Below are positions 1-9,941 of a DNA stretch of 64,000 nucleotides, in pieces. The position numbers and the translations under genes were made by a program. How positions within the stretch are numbered: the stretch's first letter is position 1; every line of letters starts with the position of its first letter. The notes under the pieces are model-generated. The model ran no database searches, was not told the DNA's origin, and saw nothing but the letters and a program-made list of their open reading frames with translations. The stretch is taken from NCBI GenBank assembly GCA_018240285.1, contig JAFEGA010000004.1:1-64000 (forward strand), given 5' to 3'. Source of the stretch: Pseudomonadota bacterium. GTDB lineage: Bacteria > Pseudomonadota > Gammaproteobacteria > Burkholderiales > Nitrosomonadaceae.

Positions 1-160
1 AAACAACCCTGAGAGTTCTTACATTTAATATGATATTTTTGTAGTACGCTATCAAAATCAGCGCTCGCTAACTTCTTAAAATTCAAACAATATGATGTTT
101 GCAGTTTCCATATTCCGGGATAGAGCTTAATCTCATAAAATCAATAAACCCTTCTTCGAT

Positions 161-3100
161 ATGGAACACGGACAATACATAAAAGAATCGCTGCTTCCAC
201 TTGTCATGCGCATATTGCTGCTGGCATCGGCCTATTTCGCCGGGGGGAATGCAGGATTAAGCGTGCCTTACGTAGGTTCAAGTATCACCTTATTTTGGCC
301 TCCTTCCGGAATCGCTTTGGCGGCATTGCTGCTATGGGGGGTGTCGTGCTGGCCAGGTATATTCGTGGGTGCGCTCGTCACTAACCTGTTTGTCGGTGAT
401 CTTACCTCATCTGTTGCGCTGGCAATCGCTTTCGGTAATACCGCAGGGCCCATGCTGGGAGCGCTATTACTCCAAAAAGTGATGGGATTTCAAAACGATT
501 TCATGCGCGGACGTGATGTGACACCCTTTTTGCTGGTTGGGTCGGGCAGTATGCTGCTGACCGCCAGTATCGGTGTTTTTGCATTGTATGCCGGCGGGAT
601 GCTGCCGTTTGATTTACTGTCACAGGCCTGGATCGGCTGGTGGCTTGGCGATACGGTGGGTGTTCTGGTGTTTACCCCTCTGCTGCTGTTTTTGCTGAAT
701 GACTGGCGAACTTCGGTGTTGCAATGGCCGCCCATCAAATTGGAGTTTATTTTAGTACTGGGTAGTTGTGTCTGCCTTGCTTGGCTGATATTCGGCGGCG
801 TTCCGGTCATTAGTCAACGCATGCTGCCGCTGGCCTTTCTGGTGTTTCCTCCCTTGATATGGGCGGGCTTGCGCCTGAGTGCTTTAGAAACTTTTGCAGT
901 GGTTCTGGTCATTGCCTCGGTTGCCGTTATCGGCACGGCAAAAGGGGCCGGTCCTTTTTCCAGCGGCGATCTCCAGCTGGATCAATTAATTCTGTGCATT
1001 TTTATTGCCACGATTACGCTCATCGCTTTTATGATGATCGGTATCCAGGCGAGCCAGCGCAAAGCTGAACAACAACTGCACGAGAGTGAATCACGCCTTC
1101 GTTTGGCTTTGCAAGCGGCTAATCAGGGGCTTTATGATTTGAACGTGCAGACGGGGGAAACAATCGTCAGCCCCGAATATGCCCGGATGCTGGGTTACGA
1201 ACCGCACTCTTTCGTGGAAACCAATGCCAGTTGGCTTGATCGCATGCATCCCCGAGACCGGGAAGGTGTTTATCAGATATACAAAGAATACATCGGCGGT
1301 CTACGCACAGATTATCAAGTGGAGTTCAGGCAACTCACGCAGCAAGGCGAATGGAAGTGGATTCTATCGCTCGGCAAAGTGATCGAATGGGATTCCGAGG
1401 GGCATCCGGTGCGGATGTTGGGTACACACACCGATATCAGCGACCGGAAAGCGAAAGAGCTTGCTCTCCAGCAAAATGAGGAAGCGTTGCTTCGCGCGCA
1501 AGCACTCGCCAAGCTTGGCAGCTGGCGCCTTGATTTGGAAAATGATGTGCTGACCTGGTCCAAAGAAACGTTTCGCATATTTGGCGTTGAAGATGATAGA
1601 CCGCTGACTTATGAAGGTTTCCTGATGTGCGTTGTCGCGGAAGACCGGGAACGGGTCAATCTTGCCTGGCAGGCCGCTCTCCAAGGTGAATCCTATGATA
1701 TCGAACATCGCATTGACGTGCGGGGGCAGATAAAATGGCTTAGAGAGCGTGCCGAGTTGACGCGCAATCGTGCGGGGACGCCCGTTGAGGTACTGGGAAC
1801 CGTCGAAGATATCAGCGAGCACAAACGAGCTGAAGAAGAAGTCAATCAAGCCAGGAATCTCTTGCGCACCGTGATTGATGCCACGCCGGACTGGATTTTT
1901 GTGAAAGATCGGCAACATCGCTTTTTGTTAGTGAACCAGGCTTTAGCAAACAGTCAAGGGCTTAAGCCGGATGATATGTTAGGCAAGCCGGATACGGATT
2001 TCTGGCCGGAATCTGTATGTTACGGCGATCCAGCACACAATATCCGGGGATTGCACGCGGATGACGATGCGGCATTTGCCGGCAAACGCATACACAATTC
2101 AGCCGATCAGGTCATGCTTGCCACTGGTCAGTTACGCTGGTTTGAAACCGTCAAATTGCCGTTGCGCAACGATAACAGCGGAGAGATCACCGGTATCGTA
2201 GGCTATGCGCACGACATTACGCAGCAAAGGAAAGTGGCGGAAGAATTAAGCACGGCTCTGGAAGAATTGCGGGTGTCCGAGCGCCATCAACGGGAATTAC
2301 GGGTGCTGGCGGAACGGGAACAAAGCCGCATGGGTGCATTGCTTTCCGCCATGAGTATCGGCATATTGTTTGAGGACAATCAACAGCGCGTGGAATATGT
2401 CAATCCGGCATTTTTACGGATGTGGGGTATCGGTGAGCATGAGAATTTATTGAACAAGCCGACCCGGGCCATCCTCGAATGTTCCAGCGAGCGGTTCGCG
2501 CAACTCGATCATGCTTCCAAACATGTGTTGAACATGCCGGATACGCATGAAACCAGTGAACGCTTCGAACTTGAGCTGAATAACGGACGAACGCTTACGC
2601 AGTTGTCTTATCCTGTCGATGATGTCGAGGGCCGGATTATCGGGCGGTTATGGCTCTACGAAGATATTACGCTAGAGCGGCAAACGGCACAGCAACTGCT
2701 GTATCTGGCGGAACGCGATCCATTGACCGGTTTGTATAACCGCCATCGGTTTCAGGAAGAATTGAATAATCTGATTGCCGCTTCATTACGCAGCCACCAG
2801 AAGTTTGCGTTGTTGTATTTCGATCTCGATGATTTCAAATATATTAATGATACTTTCGGGCACCGGGCCGGAGATACCGTTCTGGTTCGAACCGCCGGAG
2901 AGATTTCCAGCATTGTGCGTCACATAGAAGTGTTCGCCCGTTTGGGGGGCGACGAGTTTGCCATTCTGAGCCATCTGCAACCGGATGACGATTTGAATAT
3001 TCTGCCCGCCCGGATAGTAACGTCGATTTCATCGATTCCATTGCATTTCCGCGGAACCAATATCCGCCTGACGACCAGTGTAGGCGTCGCCATTTTCCCC

Positions 3101-3973
3101 GAGCACGGTGAAACAGCTGAAGATTTGGTTGCGCATGCGGATACCGCGATGTATCAAGCTAAGAATCAAGGCAAAAATACCTGGGCCATCTACGATCCGC
3201 AGCGCGATTCCTCGGCAGCCATGATGCACCGGATGACTTGGTATAACCGGATTACCCAGGCGCTGGAACAGAATCTTTTTGTAATCCATTTTCAAGGTGT
3301 TTACGAAACCGCTCGCAATACCATGACTCATCTGGAGATCCTCGTCAGGATGCGCGATGTGGATGAACCAGGGCATTTGATCATGCCGGGCCAGTTTATT
3401 CCCATAGCGGAAAAGAATGGACAGATTGTCAATATCGACCGCTGGGTGATCCGGCGCAGCATCGAGCTGCTCGGTGAGAATCCGGCTATGCCGCCCGTCG
3501 CGATCAATATCTCCGGCAGGACGTTCGACGATCCGTCGATTCCGCAGTATATCCGCAGCTTGTTAAGCGAGCTGCAAGTGGATCCGGCACGCCTGATCAT
3601 TGAATTGACGGAAACGGCGGCGGTGTCGGACATACAGGATGCGCAACGTTTTATCGAAACGGTTCATCAAGCCGGTTGTCGTGTTTGCCTGGACGACTTC
3701 GGCAGCGGTTTTTCAACGTTTGGCTATCTGAAATACCTGGGAGTGGAAATCCTTAAAATCGACGGATTGTTTATCCGCGATCTTCCGAATAACCGGGACA
3801 ATCAGATTTTTGTCAAAGCCATGGTGGAAGTCGCGCGCGGGCTTGGTAAGCTGACCGTGGCGGAATTCGTGGAAGATGCGGCCACGCTGAGCATGGTAAG
3901 AAGTCTGGGTATCGACTTGGCGCAAGGTTATTACCTGGGCCGCCCGGAAGCGGAGATTCCGGTCAAATCCTGA
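161..3973 (+). CDS. MASE1-PAS-GGDEF-EAL c-di-GMP signalling protein
   Basis: Membrane sensor of 1270 residues that should make and/or degrade cyclic di-GMP. The N-terminal ~300 residues are hydrophobic with the MASE1 hallmark FWPPSGIALAALLLWG. Four PAS-like modules follow at roughly 310-435, 445-565, 570-710 and 730-840 (for example GLYDLNVQTGE and DWIFVKDRQHRF). The GGDEF motif is intact at residues 929-933. In the C-terminal phosphodiesterase domain the EAL signature reads EIL (1059-1061); the metal-binding glutamate is kept, and INISG, ELTET, LDDFGSG, ILKIDG and AQGYYLGRP are all present, so both domains look competent. No strong ribosome site precedes the ATG. It is convergent with cca, 26 bp away. 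The sensed signal is unknown. Confidence 0.93.
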   Translation: MEHGQYIKESLLPLVMRILLLASAYFAGGNAGLSVPYVGSSITLFWPPSGIALAALLLWGVSCWPGIFVGALVTNLFVGDLTSSVALAIAFGNTAGPMLGALLLQKVMGFQNDFMRGRDVTPFLLVGSGSMLLTASIGVFALYAGGMLPFDLLSQAWIGWWLGDTVGVLVFTPLLLFLLNDWRTSVLQWPPIKLEFILVLGSCVCLAWLIFGGVPVISQRMLPLAFLVFPPLIWAGLRLSALETFAVVLVIASVAVIGTAKGAGPFSSGDLQLDQLILCIFIATITLIAFMMIGIQASQRKAEQQLHESESRLRLALQAANQGLYDLNVQTGETIVSPEYARMLGYEPHSFVETNASWLDRMHPRDREGVYQIYKEYIGGLRTDYQVEFRQLTQQGEWKWILSLGKVIEWDSEGHPVRMLGTHTDISDRKAKELALQQNEEALLRAQALAKLGSWRLDLENDVLTWSKETFRIFGVEDDRPLTYEGFLMCVVAEDRERVNLAWQAALQGESYDIEHRIDVRGQIKWLRERAELTRNRAGTPVEVLGTVEDISEHKRAEEEVNQARNLLRTVIDATPDWIFVKDRQHRFLLVNQALANSQGLKPDDMLGKPDTDFWPESVCYGDPAHNIRGLHADDDAAFAGKRIHNSADQVMLATGQLRWFETVKLPLRNDNSGEITGIVGYAHDITQQRKVAEELSTALEELRVSERHQRELRVLAEREQSRMGALLSAMSIGILFEDNQQRVEYVNPAFLRMWGIGEHENLLNKPTRAILECSSERFAQLDHASKHVLNMPDTHETSERFELELNNGRTLTQLSYPVDDVEGRIIGRLWLYEDITLERQTAQQLLYLAERDPLTGLYNRHRFQEELNNLIAASLRSHQKFALLYFDLDDFKYINDTFGHRAGDTVLVRTAGEISSIVRHIEVFARLGGDEFAILSHLQPDDDLNILPARIVTSISSIPLHFRGTNIRLTTSVGVAIFPEHGETAEDLVAHADTAMYQAKNQGKNTWAIYDPQRDSSAAMMHRMTWYNRITQALEQNLFVIHFQGVYETARNTMTHLEILVRMRDVDEPGHLIMPGQFIPIAEKNGQIVNIDRWVIRRSIELLGENPAMPPVAINISGRTFDDPSIPQYIRSLLSELQVDPARLIIELTETAAVSDIQDAQRFIETVHQAGCRVCLDDFGSGFSTFGYLKYLGVEILKIDGLFIRDLPNNRDNQIFVKAMVEVARGLGKLTVAEFVEDAATLSMVRSLGIDLAQGYYLGRPEAEIPVKS

Positions 3974-3999
3974 CATAAAATTCAACAACCGCCCGGTTT

Positions 4000-5232
4000 T
4001 CAACCAAGCTCGGCTCTGATTCTGGCGATGCGCGTTTCCCGCACACCTGCATTGATGGCTGCGGGTAATGCGGCAGAATCCGCAATACGCTGGCTCAATT
4101 CGGCAGCAATGGCACCGGCATCGACACTTTTAGCCGCGCCATAGGCCTGCTGAAACCGTCCAAACGGAATGTACGGTTTGGTTGCATAACCGGGGCGGCC
4201 GTGAAAATCGCACGCGCAGGCTTGCAGGAATTCGTCGAAGCGGCCAGGTTTGCGGTAGGCATCGACCGCTTGCAGCATGTCCGCCATCGTGGCCGGTCTC
4301 AGTTCTTCCGCGCGATGCACGTCGCCATGATAACGGGCAACAAGCAAGGCAAGATCACGTACATCTTTAGGTGCACGGATGCGCTCGCATAAATTCTGTG
4401 TCAGTTCGATGCTGCGCGCTTCGTGACCGATATGGCGCGGCCATTCCTCGGGAGGTGTCGTGCCCTTGCCGAGATCGTGCGTCAACGTGGCAAAACGTAC
4501 CGGCAGCGAATAGTTTTGCGCGGCGGCATAATCGATCGCCAGCATGATATGCACGCCGGTGTCGATTTCCGGGTGCGCGTGCGCCGGTTGCGGAATGCCG
4601 AACAGCACATCGACTTCCGGCATGATGCGCGCCAGTGCGCCGCATTCGCGCAGCATGTGGAACATCCGCGACGGATTCTTTTCCATTAGCCCGCGCGACA
4701 ATTCCTGCCACACGCGCTCGGGCACCAGTGCATCCACTTCGCCGTTATGCACCATGTCGCTCATCAGCGCGAGTGTTTCCGGGGCGGCGTGAAAATTGAA
4801 ACGCGCGGCAAAACGTGCCGCTCTCAGAATGCGCACCGGATCTTCGGAAAAGGCGGGGCTGATGTGGCGTAGAATGCCGGCTTCCAGATCGGCTACGCCG
4901 TTGAATGGATCGATGATGTTGCCATCCTCATCCTTGGCGATCGAATTGATGGTCAGGTCGCGCCGCGCGAGATCCTCCTGCAAAGTGACTTGCGGCGAGG
5001 TGTACACTTCAAACCCTTTGTAGCCGAGCGAAATCTTCCGTTCCGTACGCGCCAACGCATACTGTTCGTGTGTTTGCGGATGCAGAAAAACCGGAAAATC
5101 CTTGCCCACCGGACGATAGCCCAGCTGCACCATTTCCTCGGGTGAAGCGCCCACCACAACATAATCGTGATCCTTGACCGGTAATCCGAGCAGTTCATCC
5201 CGCACCGAACCGCCCACAAGATAAGTTTTCAT
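4000..5232 (-). CDS. cca: CCA-adding tRNA nucleotidyltransferase with HD domain
   Basis: Adds or repairs the 3'-CCA of tRNAs in the cytoplasm. The 410-residue protein opens with the class II nucleotidyltransferase signature GGSVRDELLG at about residue 7, followed by the catalytic DHDYVV (two Asp). The RNA-binding part contains LARRDLTINSIA and RILRAARFAARF. A C-terminal HD phosphohydrolase domain has THDLGKG, as in the long bifunctional or multifunctional proteobacterial enzymes; its length matches the Escherichia coli type. It starts 20 bp after the lytic transglycosylase gene, so the two are probably cotranscribed. Confidence 0.96.
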   Translation of the reverse strand: MKTYLVGGSVRDELLGLPVKDHDYVVVGASPEEMVQLGYRPVGKDFPVFLHPQTHEQYALARTERKISLGYKGFEVYTSPQVTLQEDLARRDLTINSIAKDEDGNIIDPFNGVADLEAGILRHISPAFSEDPVRILRAARFAARFNFHAAPETLALMSDMVHNGEVDALVPERVWQELSRGLMEKNPSRMFHMLRECGALARIMPEVDVLFGIPQPAHAHPEIDTGVHIMLAIDYAAAQNYSLPVRFATLTHDLGKGTTPPEEWPRHIGHEARSIELTQNLCERIRAPKDVRDLALLVARYHGDVHRAEELRPATMADMLQAVDAYRKPGRFDEFLQACACDFHGRPGYATKPYIPFGRFQQAYGAAKSVDAGAIAAELSQRIADSAALPAAINAGVRETRIARIRAELG

Positions 5233-5252
5233 GGTTTTTTATTGAGAATAGG

Positions 5253-7169
5253 TTACTTAGCCGCGCGCACAACGCCCAGACGTTCCTTGAGCAGCGGCGC
5301 ATCATGGCCGTGATCGAGAACCTTGGCGTAGTATATTGAGTTTTCCAAGACCTTTTTGACGTAATCACGCGTCTCGTTGAACGGGATGGTTTCCGCATAA
5401 ATCGCGCCTTCCAGCGGTACCGTATTGTCGCGCCAGCGTCTGGCGCGCCCCGGCCCGGCGTTGTAGGCGGCGGAAGCCAGCAGCGGTTGATTGTCCAATG
5501 TGCTGAGCACATGTTTGAGATAGTACGTGCCCAGTTGTAAATTGGTATTCACATCGACCACGAGATGCTGGCGGAAATTCGCGATGCCCAATTGCTTGGC
5601 GACCCATTCCGCGGTCGCGGGCATCAATTGCATCAAGCCGGCCGCACCGGCATGCGATTTAATGTTCGCGATAAAACGGCTTTCCTGGCGGATCAAACCA
5701 TACACCCAAGCTTCATCCAGTTCATGCTGCTGCAGAACTTTTTTGAGTGCGGTGCGGTGCGGCGATAAAAAGCGCAAATTGAAATCATGCTGTGAGAGGG
5801 TGCGATTGGCGGTATTGATCGCACGATCGTATAAACCCTGGCGTTTCGCAACTTCGGCAGCAGCCAGCAGTTCGGCATCGCTGAAATTGCGCGTGGTCCA
5901 ACTCCATTCCCGCTGTGCTTCGGTGCGCAAATTCATGCGCGAAAAAGCCAGCGCGCGCTGAATTCCGGGCTTACGCTCCATTGCGGATACCTCGCTGTTG
6001 CTAGCGCGGTAGGTTTTTTCCGCGATGCTGAGCATAGTACCCAGCTCTTCCCGGGCCAGTTGGCCATAAAAACTGTGCTCTTCGCTGAGCGGAATAAAAA
6101 TTTGATTGGCGTCCAGCGGTTTACCTTTTGCCTTCAAAGCGCGCGCTTTCCAGTAACGCCAGGTATCCGTGTGCTGCTCGGCCGGTGACATCCGGTCGAT
6201 GGTTTTCAGCACTTCGTTCCAGTTAGCACCCCGCAATGCGGCACGCACTTGCCACGCCAGCACGGTGTCCGATGCCGGGTAAGGATTTGGGGTGTTTTGC
6301 GCTTCCCGGAACCAATCCAGCGCGCGCGGATCATGCCGCATGGCGGCGCGATGCCCCAATCTTGCCAGAAAATAAGAGCGATCCGATGCGGTCAGCTGAT
6401 TCTTGATTTTCAACCAGTGCTTATAGGCTTGGTCGGTATCGTTACGCAGCAGACGCAGCAGCGCGAACAAAACAATCTCACGGTCACTGCGTGTCTGGAT
6501 TTTTTGCTTCAAAGACTCCAGGTAACGCTGCGGATTTTTCGCAGCGTTATTCAGATCGGCGCTATTGAGCGCTTCATGACTGGGCAAATATCGGTTCACG
6601 TGGGTGGCTACACCGGTCTGGCCTTCTTCCAAGGCCGAGCGGATTCTGCGCCAGATATCTTCCGGCGTAATCTGCTTACTGAAAATGAGCGCTTGAAAAA
6701 CAGGCGTGCAGCTATCCGGCAGACTGGACGGCGTAAACCATATCGAACGTGCGCCAGTCAGTGTCGTAGTATCGCGTTTGTGCAGACGGTGCTGATAGTG
6801 ATAGCACAGTAACTCGGTATCTTTATTGGCCAGCAAGGCATATTCGGTTTCAAAAAGCGGCCATTGCTGATTCTTGCCGAGTACTTTCAGCCAGTCGCTG
6901 CGCAATCGGTCCGCGACCAGATCACCGTCGTAGCGAGTCAGGAAAGAGCGGATTTGCGCGCTATCGACCGTGCGCAATGTCATGCGCAGCTGATAATACT
7001 CGACATAAGGCCATAGCACGTGGCGTTGCAGCCGTTTCGCGTAATCATCGAGAAGCTTGGCGTTGCCCGATTGAAAGGCTTCCCGGGCGCCAAGGAAATC
7101 GCTGTCCTGATTGGCCGTTGATGTTCCAACGTAAGCTAATAGTATCAATGCAAAAAGAAAATTTTTCAT
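5253..7169 (-). CDS. slt: Soluble lytic murein transglycosylase (Slt70 family)
   Basis: Periplasmic enzyme that cleaves peptidoglycan glycan strands to 1,6-anhydromuropeptides. The 638-residue protein has a signal peptide ending near ...GTSTANQDS, a long alpha-superhelical U/L region and a C-terminal SLT catalytic domain. The catalytic glutamate is Glu496 in LIRQESRF, followed by AGLMQLMPATA and the AAYNAGPGR motif, all diagnostic of family 1 lytic transglycosylases. It lies upstream of cca in the same orientation. The gdhA terminator hairpin separates it from gdhA, so a promoter is expected between 7170 and 7235. Confidence 0.95.
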   Translation of the reverse strand: MKNFLFALILLAYVGTSTANQDSDFLGAREAFQSGNAKLLDDYAKRLQRHVLWPYVEYYQLRMTLRTVDSAQIRSFLTRYDGDLVADRLRSDWLKVLGKNQQWPLFETEYALLANKDTELLCYHYQHRLHKRDTTTLTGARSIWFTPSSLPDSCTPVFQALIFSKQITPEDIWRRIRSALEEGQTGVATHVNRYLPSHEALNSADLNNAAKNPQRYLESLKQKIQTRSDREIVLFALLRLLRNDTDQAYKHWLKIKNQLTASDRSYFLARLGHRAAMRHDPRALDWFREAQNTPNPYPASDTVLAWQVRAALRGANWNEVLKTIDRMSPAEQHTDTWRYWKARALKAKGKPLDANQIFIPLSEEHSFYGQLAREELGTMLSIAEKTYRASNSEVSAMERKPGIQRALAFSRMNLRTEAQREWSWTTRNFSDAELLAAAEVAKRQGLYDRAINTANRTLSQHDFNLRFLSPHRTALKKVLQQHELDEAWVYGLIRQESRFIANIKSHAGAAGLMQLMPATAEWVAKQLGIANFRQHLVVDVNTNLQLGTYYLKHVLSTLDNQPLLASAAYNAGPGRARRWRDNTVPLEGAIYAETIPFNETRDYVKKVLENSIYYAKVLDHGHDAPLLKERLGVVRAAK

Positions 7170-7234
7170 AGCTATTAACCTTGCAGATTTACTGACAGGA
7201 TGGAAAAAACGCTGATTGATATTTTACAATGAAA

Positions 7235-7267
7235 CCGGGCTCTCACAGCGGCGCTGTAAGAGCCCGG
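7235..7267 (-). terminator. Strong hairpin after gdhA
   Basis: Stem CCGGGCTCT/AGAGCCCGG with an inner ACAGC/GCTGT stem and a GGC loop, directly downstream of the gdhA stop. On the minus strand it is followed by TTTCATTG, a weak U tract. Likely an intrinsic or structure-assisted terminator separating gdhA from slt. Confidence 0.7.
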
Positions 7268-7302
7268 AATCCACTTCAAATCTTAGTTATGACGAACCGG
7301 CT

Positions 7303-8646
7303 TTAGATCACACCTTGACCGAGCATCGCTTCAGCTACTTTGACAAAACCGGCGATATTCGCGCCATCGACGTAGTTCACGCTGCCATCGGCTTTGGTAC
7401 CGTATTTCAGACAAGATCTGTGGATCGCTTGCATAATTTCCTTCAGGCGCGCATCGACTTCTTCGCGCGTCCAGGACATACGCATGGCGTTCTGGCTCAT
7501 CTCCAGGCCGGATGTGGCGACACCGCCGGCGTTGCTGGCTTTGCCCGGTGCATAGAGCACTTTGTTGTGCAAGAAGCATTCGACGGCTTCCGCGGTCGAT
7601 GGCATATTGGCGCCTTCGGCGACGCAAATCACGCCATTTTTGACCAGCGCCCGTGCATCGTCTCCGTTCAATTCGTTTTGCGTGGCGCATGGCAGTGCAA
7701 CTTGCACCGGCACATGCCAGGGTTTTGCGCCCGGCAGATAGGTGACATTGACCCGTTTGGCATATTCGTCGAGGCGCGCGTATAAGTGGTTTTTCACTTC
7801 CGCCAGAATCGCCAGTTTTTCCGGGGTGAAACCGGCTTCGTCGACGATGGTGCCGCTGGAATCGGATACGGTTACCACTTTGGCGCCCTGCGACATGGCT
7901 TTTTCCACGGCGAATTGCGCCACATTGCCGGAACCGGAGACCGAAACGCGCATGCCTTCGAGTGAGCGTCCTGCGTGTTTCAGTATTTCCTGGGCAAAAT
8001 ACACAGTGCCGTAACCGGTTGCTTCCGGGCGGATCAGCGATCCGCCGAAACTCAATCCTTTACCGGTAAACACACAATCCGCGCGGTTGGATAGTTTTTT
8101 CATCATACCGGCCATGAAGCCGACTTCGCGCCCGCCCACGCCGATGTCGCCCGCGGGCACGTCGGTGTCCGAGCCGATATGACGGAACAATTCACTGATG
8201 AACGCTTGGCAGAAACGCATGATTTCGCCGGGGCTTTTTCCTTTCGGATCGAAATCGGAACCGCCTTTGCCGCCACCCATCGGCAATGTGGTCAGCGCAT
8301 TCTTGAAAGTCTGCTCAAACGCGAGGAATTTAAGAATCGACAGATTCACCGAGGGATGAAACCGGATACCGCCTTTATAGGGGCCAATGGAAGAGCTATG
8401 CTGAATGCGATAACCGCGATTGACTCTGACTTCGCCATGATCATCCACCCAGGATACGCGAAATATAATCACCCTCTCCGGTTCAACCAACCGGTCCAGC
8501 AATCCCTGCTCAGCGTAACGCGGATGTTCCAATATGAACGGCCACAAACTTTCAATGACTTCCGTGACGGCTTGCATGTACTCTGGCTGATTCGGATTGC
8601 GTTCGGCGACATGAGTGCTGAACTCCTGAAGACTCTTATATTTCAT
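7303..8646 (-). CDS. gdhA: NADP-type glutamate dehydrogenase
   Basis: Assimilates ammonium by reductive amination of 2-oxoglutarate to glutamate in the cytosol. At 447 residues it has the length of the hexameric NADP-dependent enzymes. Visible motifs are the GGxRFHP and LPMGGGKGGSDFDPKGK substrate/catalytic region with its lysine, GDIGVGGREVGF, and the dinucleotide-binding stretch SVSGSGNVAQFA. The start is preceded by a GGGGAAA-type ribosome site. It is a single-gene transcript, closed by the hairpin at 7235-7267. In an ammonia-oxidising lifestyle this would be the main ammonium assimilation entry, but that is inference. Confidence 0.95.
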   Translation of the reverse strand: MKYKSLQEFSTHVAERNPNQPEYMQAVTEVIESLWPFILEHPRYAEQGLLDRLVEPERVIIFRVSWVDDHGEVRVNRGYRIQHSSSIGPYKGGIRFHPSVNLSILKFLAFEQTFKNALTTLPMGGGKGGSDFDPKGKSPGEIMRFCQAFISELFRHIGSDTDVPAGDIGVGGREVGFMAGMMKKLSNRADCVFTGKGLSFGGSLIRPEATGYGTVYFAQEILKHAGRSLEGMRVSVSGSGNVAQFAVEKAMSQGAKVVTVSDSSGTIVDEAGFTPEKLAILAEVKNHLYARLDEYAKRVNVTYLPGAKPWHVPVQVALPCATQNELNGDDARALVKNGVICVAEGANMPSTAEAVECFLHNKVLYAPGKASNAGGVATSGLEMSQNAMRMSWTREEVDARLKEIMQAIHRSCLKYGTKADGSVNYVDGANIAGFVKVAEAMLGQGVI

Positions 8647-8921
8647 TTTATTTCCCCGGTAATTGGAAGGTTATCTGCAAATAGGCCAATTTTGCCAAAT
8701 TAATTCCTAAGCTGCACTGAATTTTTGTTAAAAAATGGGGTTTTTATGCAAGAGACCTCGGCATGGCTCAAAGCGGATGGTTGCCGATAGGAATCTGGAA
8801 TGGTAGTTTAGGCGGCAAACCGGTTTCAGTGCCCGGCTGGCGATGGCCATGCTGAAATAAATTGCCTTGTATGTGAACCGGCAAATACAAGTGCGCAATA
8901 TCGCGATCAAAGGAGAGTATT

Positions 8922-9494
8922 ATGCCTATGTCAACAGTATGCAAAATTTGCACAAACCTAAAACCAAACCTGCAAATGAATAAAAGCCTGATCGTGCTTG
9001 TCTGCCTGACTTTCTTGATAACATCGCCGGTTCACGCGGCAGATAAAGCAAGCGAACAACGGCTGAATGAAGTCGCCGAGCGTGGTTCGCATGTCATGCC
9101 GTTCGATCTGGAGAAAACCACGCATATTTTTTCCAAGACGGACACTGGCGGCATTCAGCAGGTTATTGCAAAGGACAAATCCGATACCGTGCAGATTGAC
9201 CGGATACGGTTGCATTTGTCGGATATTGCCCGGCAATTCCAGCAAGGCGATTACTCGAATCCGGAAAAAATTCACGGTGCTACGATGCCTGGGTTGGCAG
9301 AGTTGAAAGCGGCCAAACCCGGGCAGATAAAAATTGTGTATAAAGAATTGCCGGATGGCGCGGAAATCACTTATGCCACGCATATCGAAAAGCTCAAGCT
9401 GGCTATTCATCAGTGGTTCGATGCACAATTAAGCGATCATGCCCGTCATGCCGTGCCGGGCCATCCGCATGATTCCGGCCACCATCACCATTAG
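8922..9494 (+). CDS. Exported protein with His-rich C-terminal tail
   Basis: 190-residue protein of unknown function. A very good ribosome site (AAAGGAG) stands 7-8 bp before the ATG used. The first 18 residues precede a classical signal peptide (MNKSLIVLVCLTFLITSPVHA), so the mature protein is periplasmic; an internal ATG at 8976 could also start it. The body is polar with no recognised domain. The C-terminus ends in a histidine cluster (HPHDSGHHHH), suggesting binding of a transition metal. It is the first gene of a + strand cluster with crcB, a DUF190 gene and a Cys-rich protein, and shares the His-tail feature with the cytochrome-like protein at 10852. Confidence 0.85.
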   Translation: MPMSTVCKICTNLKPNLQMNKSLIVLVCLTFLITSPVHAADKASEQRLNEVAERGSHVMPFDLEKTTHIFSKTDTGGIQQVIAKDKSDTVQIDRIRLHLSDIARQFQQGDYSNPEKIHGATMPGLAELKAAKPGQIKIVYKELPDGAEITYATHIEKLKLAIHQWFDAQLSDHARHAVPGHPHDSGHHHH

Positions 9495-9541
9495 TAATAT
9501 GGAGCAGGACATGATGAATCCGATCGGGCGAGGATAAATTT

Positions 9542-9925
9542 ATTTTCAATTCGCTATTAGCCATTTGTTTGGGTGCATCTCTCGGCGCCGTGTTGCGCTG
9601 GCTGCTGGGCATGTCGCTCAACGCGCTGTTTCCGGCCATTCCTCCCGGCACGTTGGCGGCGAATCTGGCCGGCGGCTATCTGATCGGCGTCGCGCTGGCT
9701 GTTTTTGCCCATCATCCCGGCTTGGCACCCGAGTGGCGCTTGTTTGTCATCACTGGTTTCTTGGGCGGCCTGACCACGTTTTCCACGTTCTCCGCCGAAG
9801 TCACAACGCTGATTCAGGAGGGGCGCATGCTGTGGGCTTTCGGTGCAATTAGCGCGCATGTGGCCGGTTCATTGGTAATGACGATGCTGGGATTGGCGAC
9901 TGTTTCTGCATTCAAGACCATTTGA
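9542..9925 (+). CDS. crcB: Fluoride channel CrcB/Fluc, apparent ATT start
   Basis: Small inner-membrane fluoride exporter, acting as a dual-topology dimer. It carries the family signatures [10 protein letters not shown] and [16 protein letters not shown] and four hydrophobic segments. No ATG, GTG or TTG lies at the expected N-terminus: the first usual start is TTG at 9569. Homology to E. coli CrcB (127 residues, beginning MLQLLLAVFIGG) extends upstream in frame ([15 protein letters not shown]), and the codon aligned with its Met is ATT at 9542, which gives exactly 127 residues. A GAGG ribosome site lies 8 bp before it. ATT initiation or a point mutation of ATG is inferred. The DUF190 gene follows 16 bp later. 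Confidence 0.88.
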   Translation: MFNSLLAICLGASLGAVLRWLLGMSLNALFPAIPPGTLAANLAGGYLIGVALAVFAHHPGLAPEWRLFVITGFLGGLTTFSTFSAEVTTLIQEGRMLWAFGAISAHVAGSLVMTMLGLATVSAFKTI

Positions 9926-9941
9926 TTCCAGGGAGAGAGCT

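Noticed and set aside
1059..3973. Catalytically dead EAL domain because the motif reads EIL
   Set aside because: The metal-ligand Glu and all other catalytic motifs are present; Ala-to-Ile/Val at the second position occurs in active enzymes.
8647..8921. Fluoride riboswitch ahead of the crcB cluster
   Set aside because: Checked for the conserved fluoride-aptamer pattern; none was recognisable here or in the short gap before crcB.
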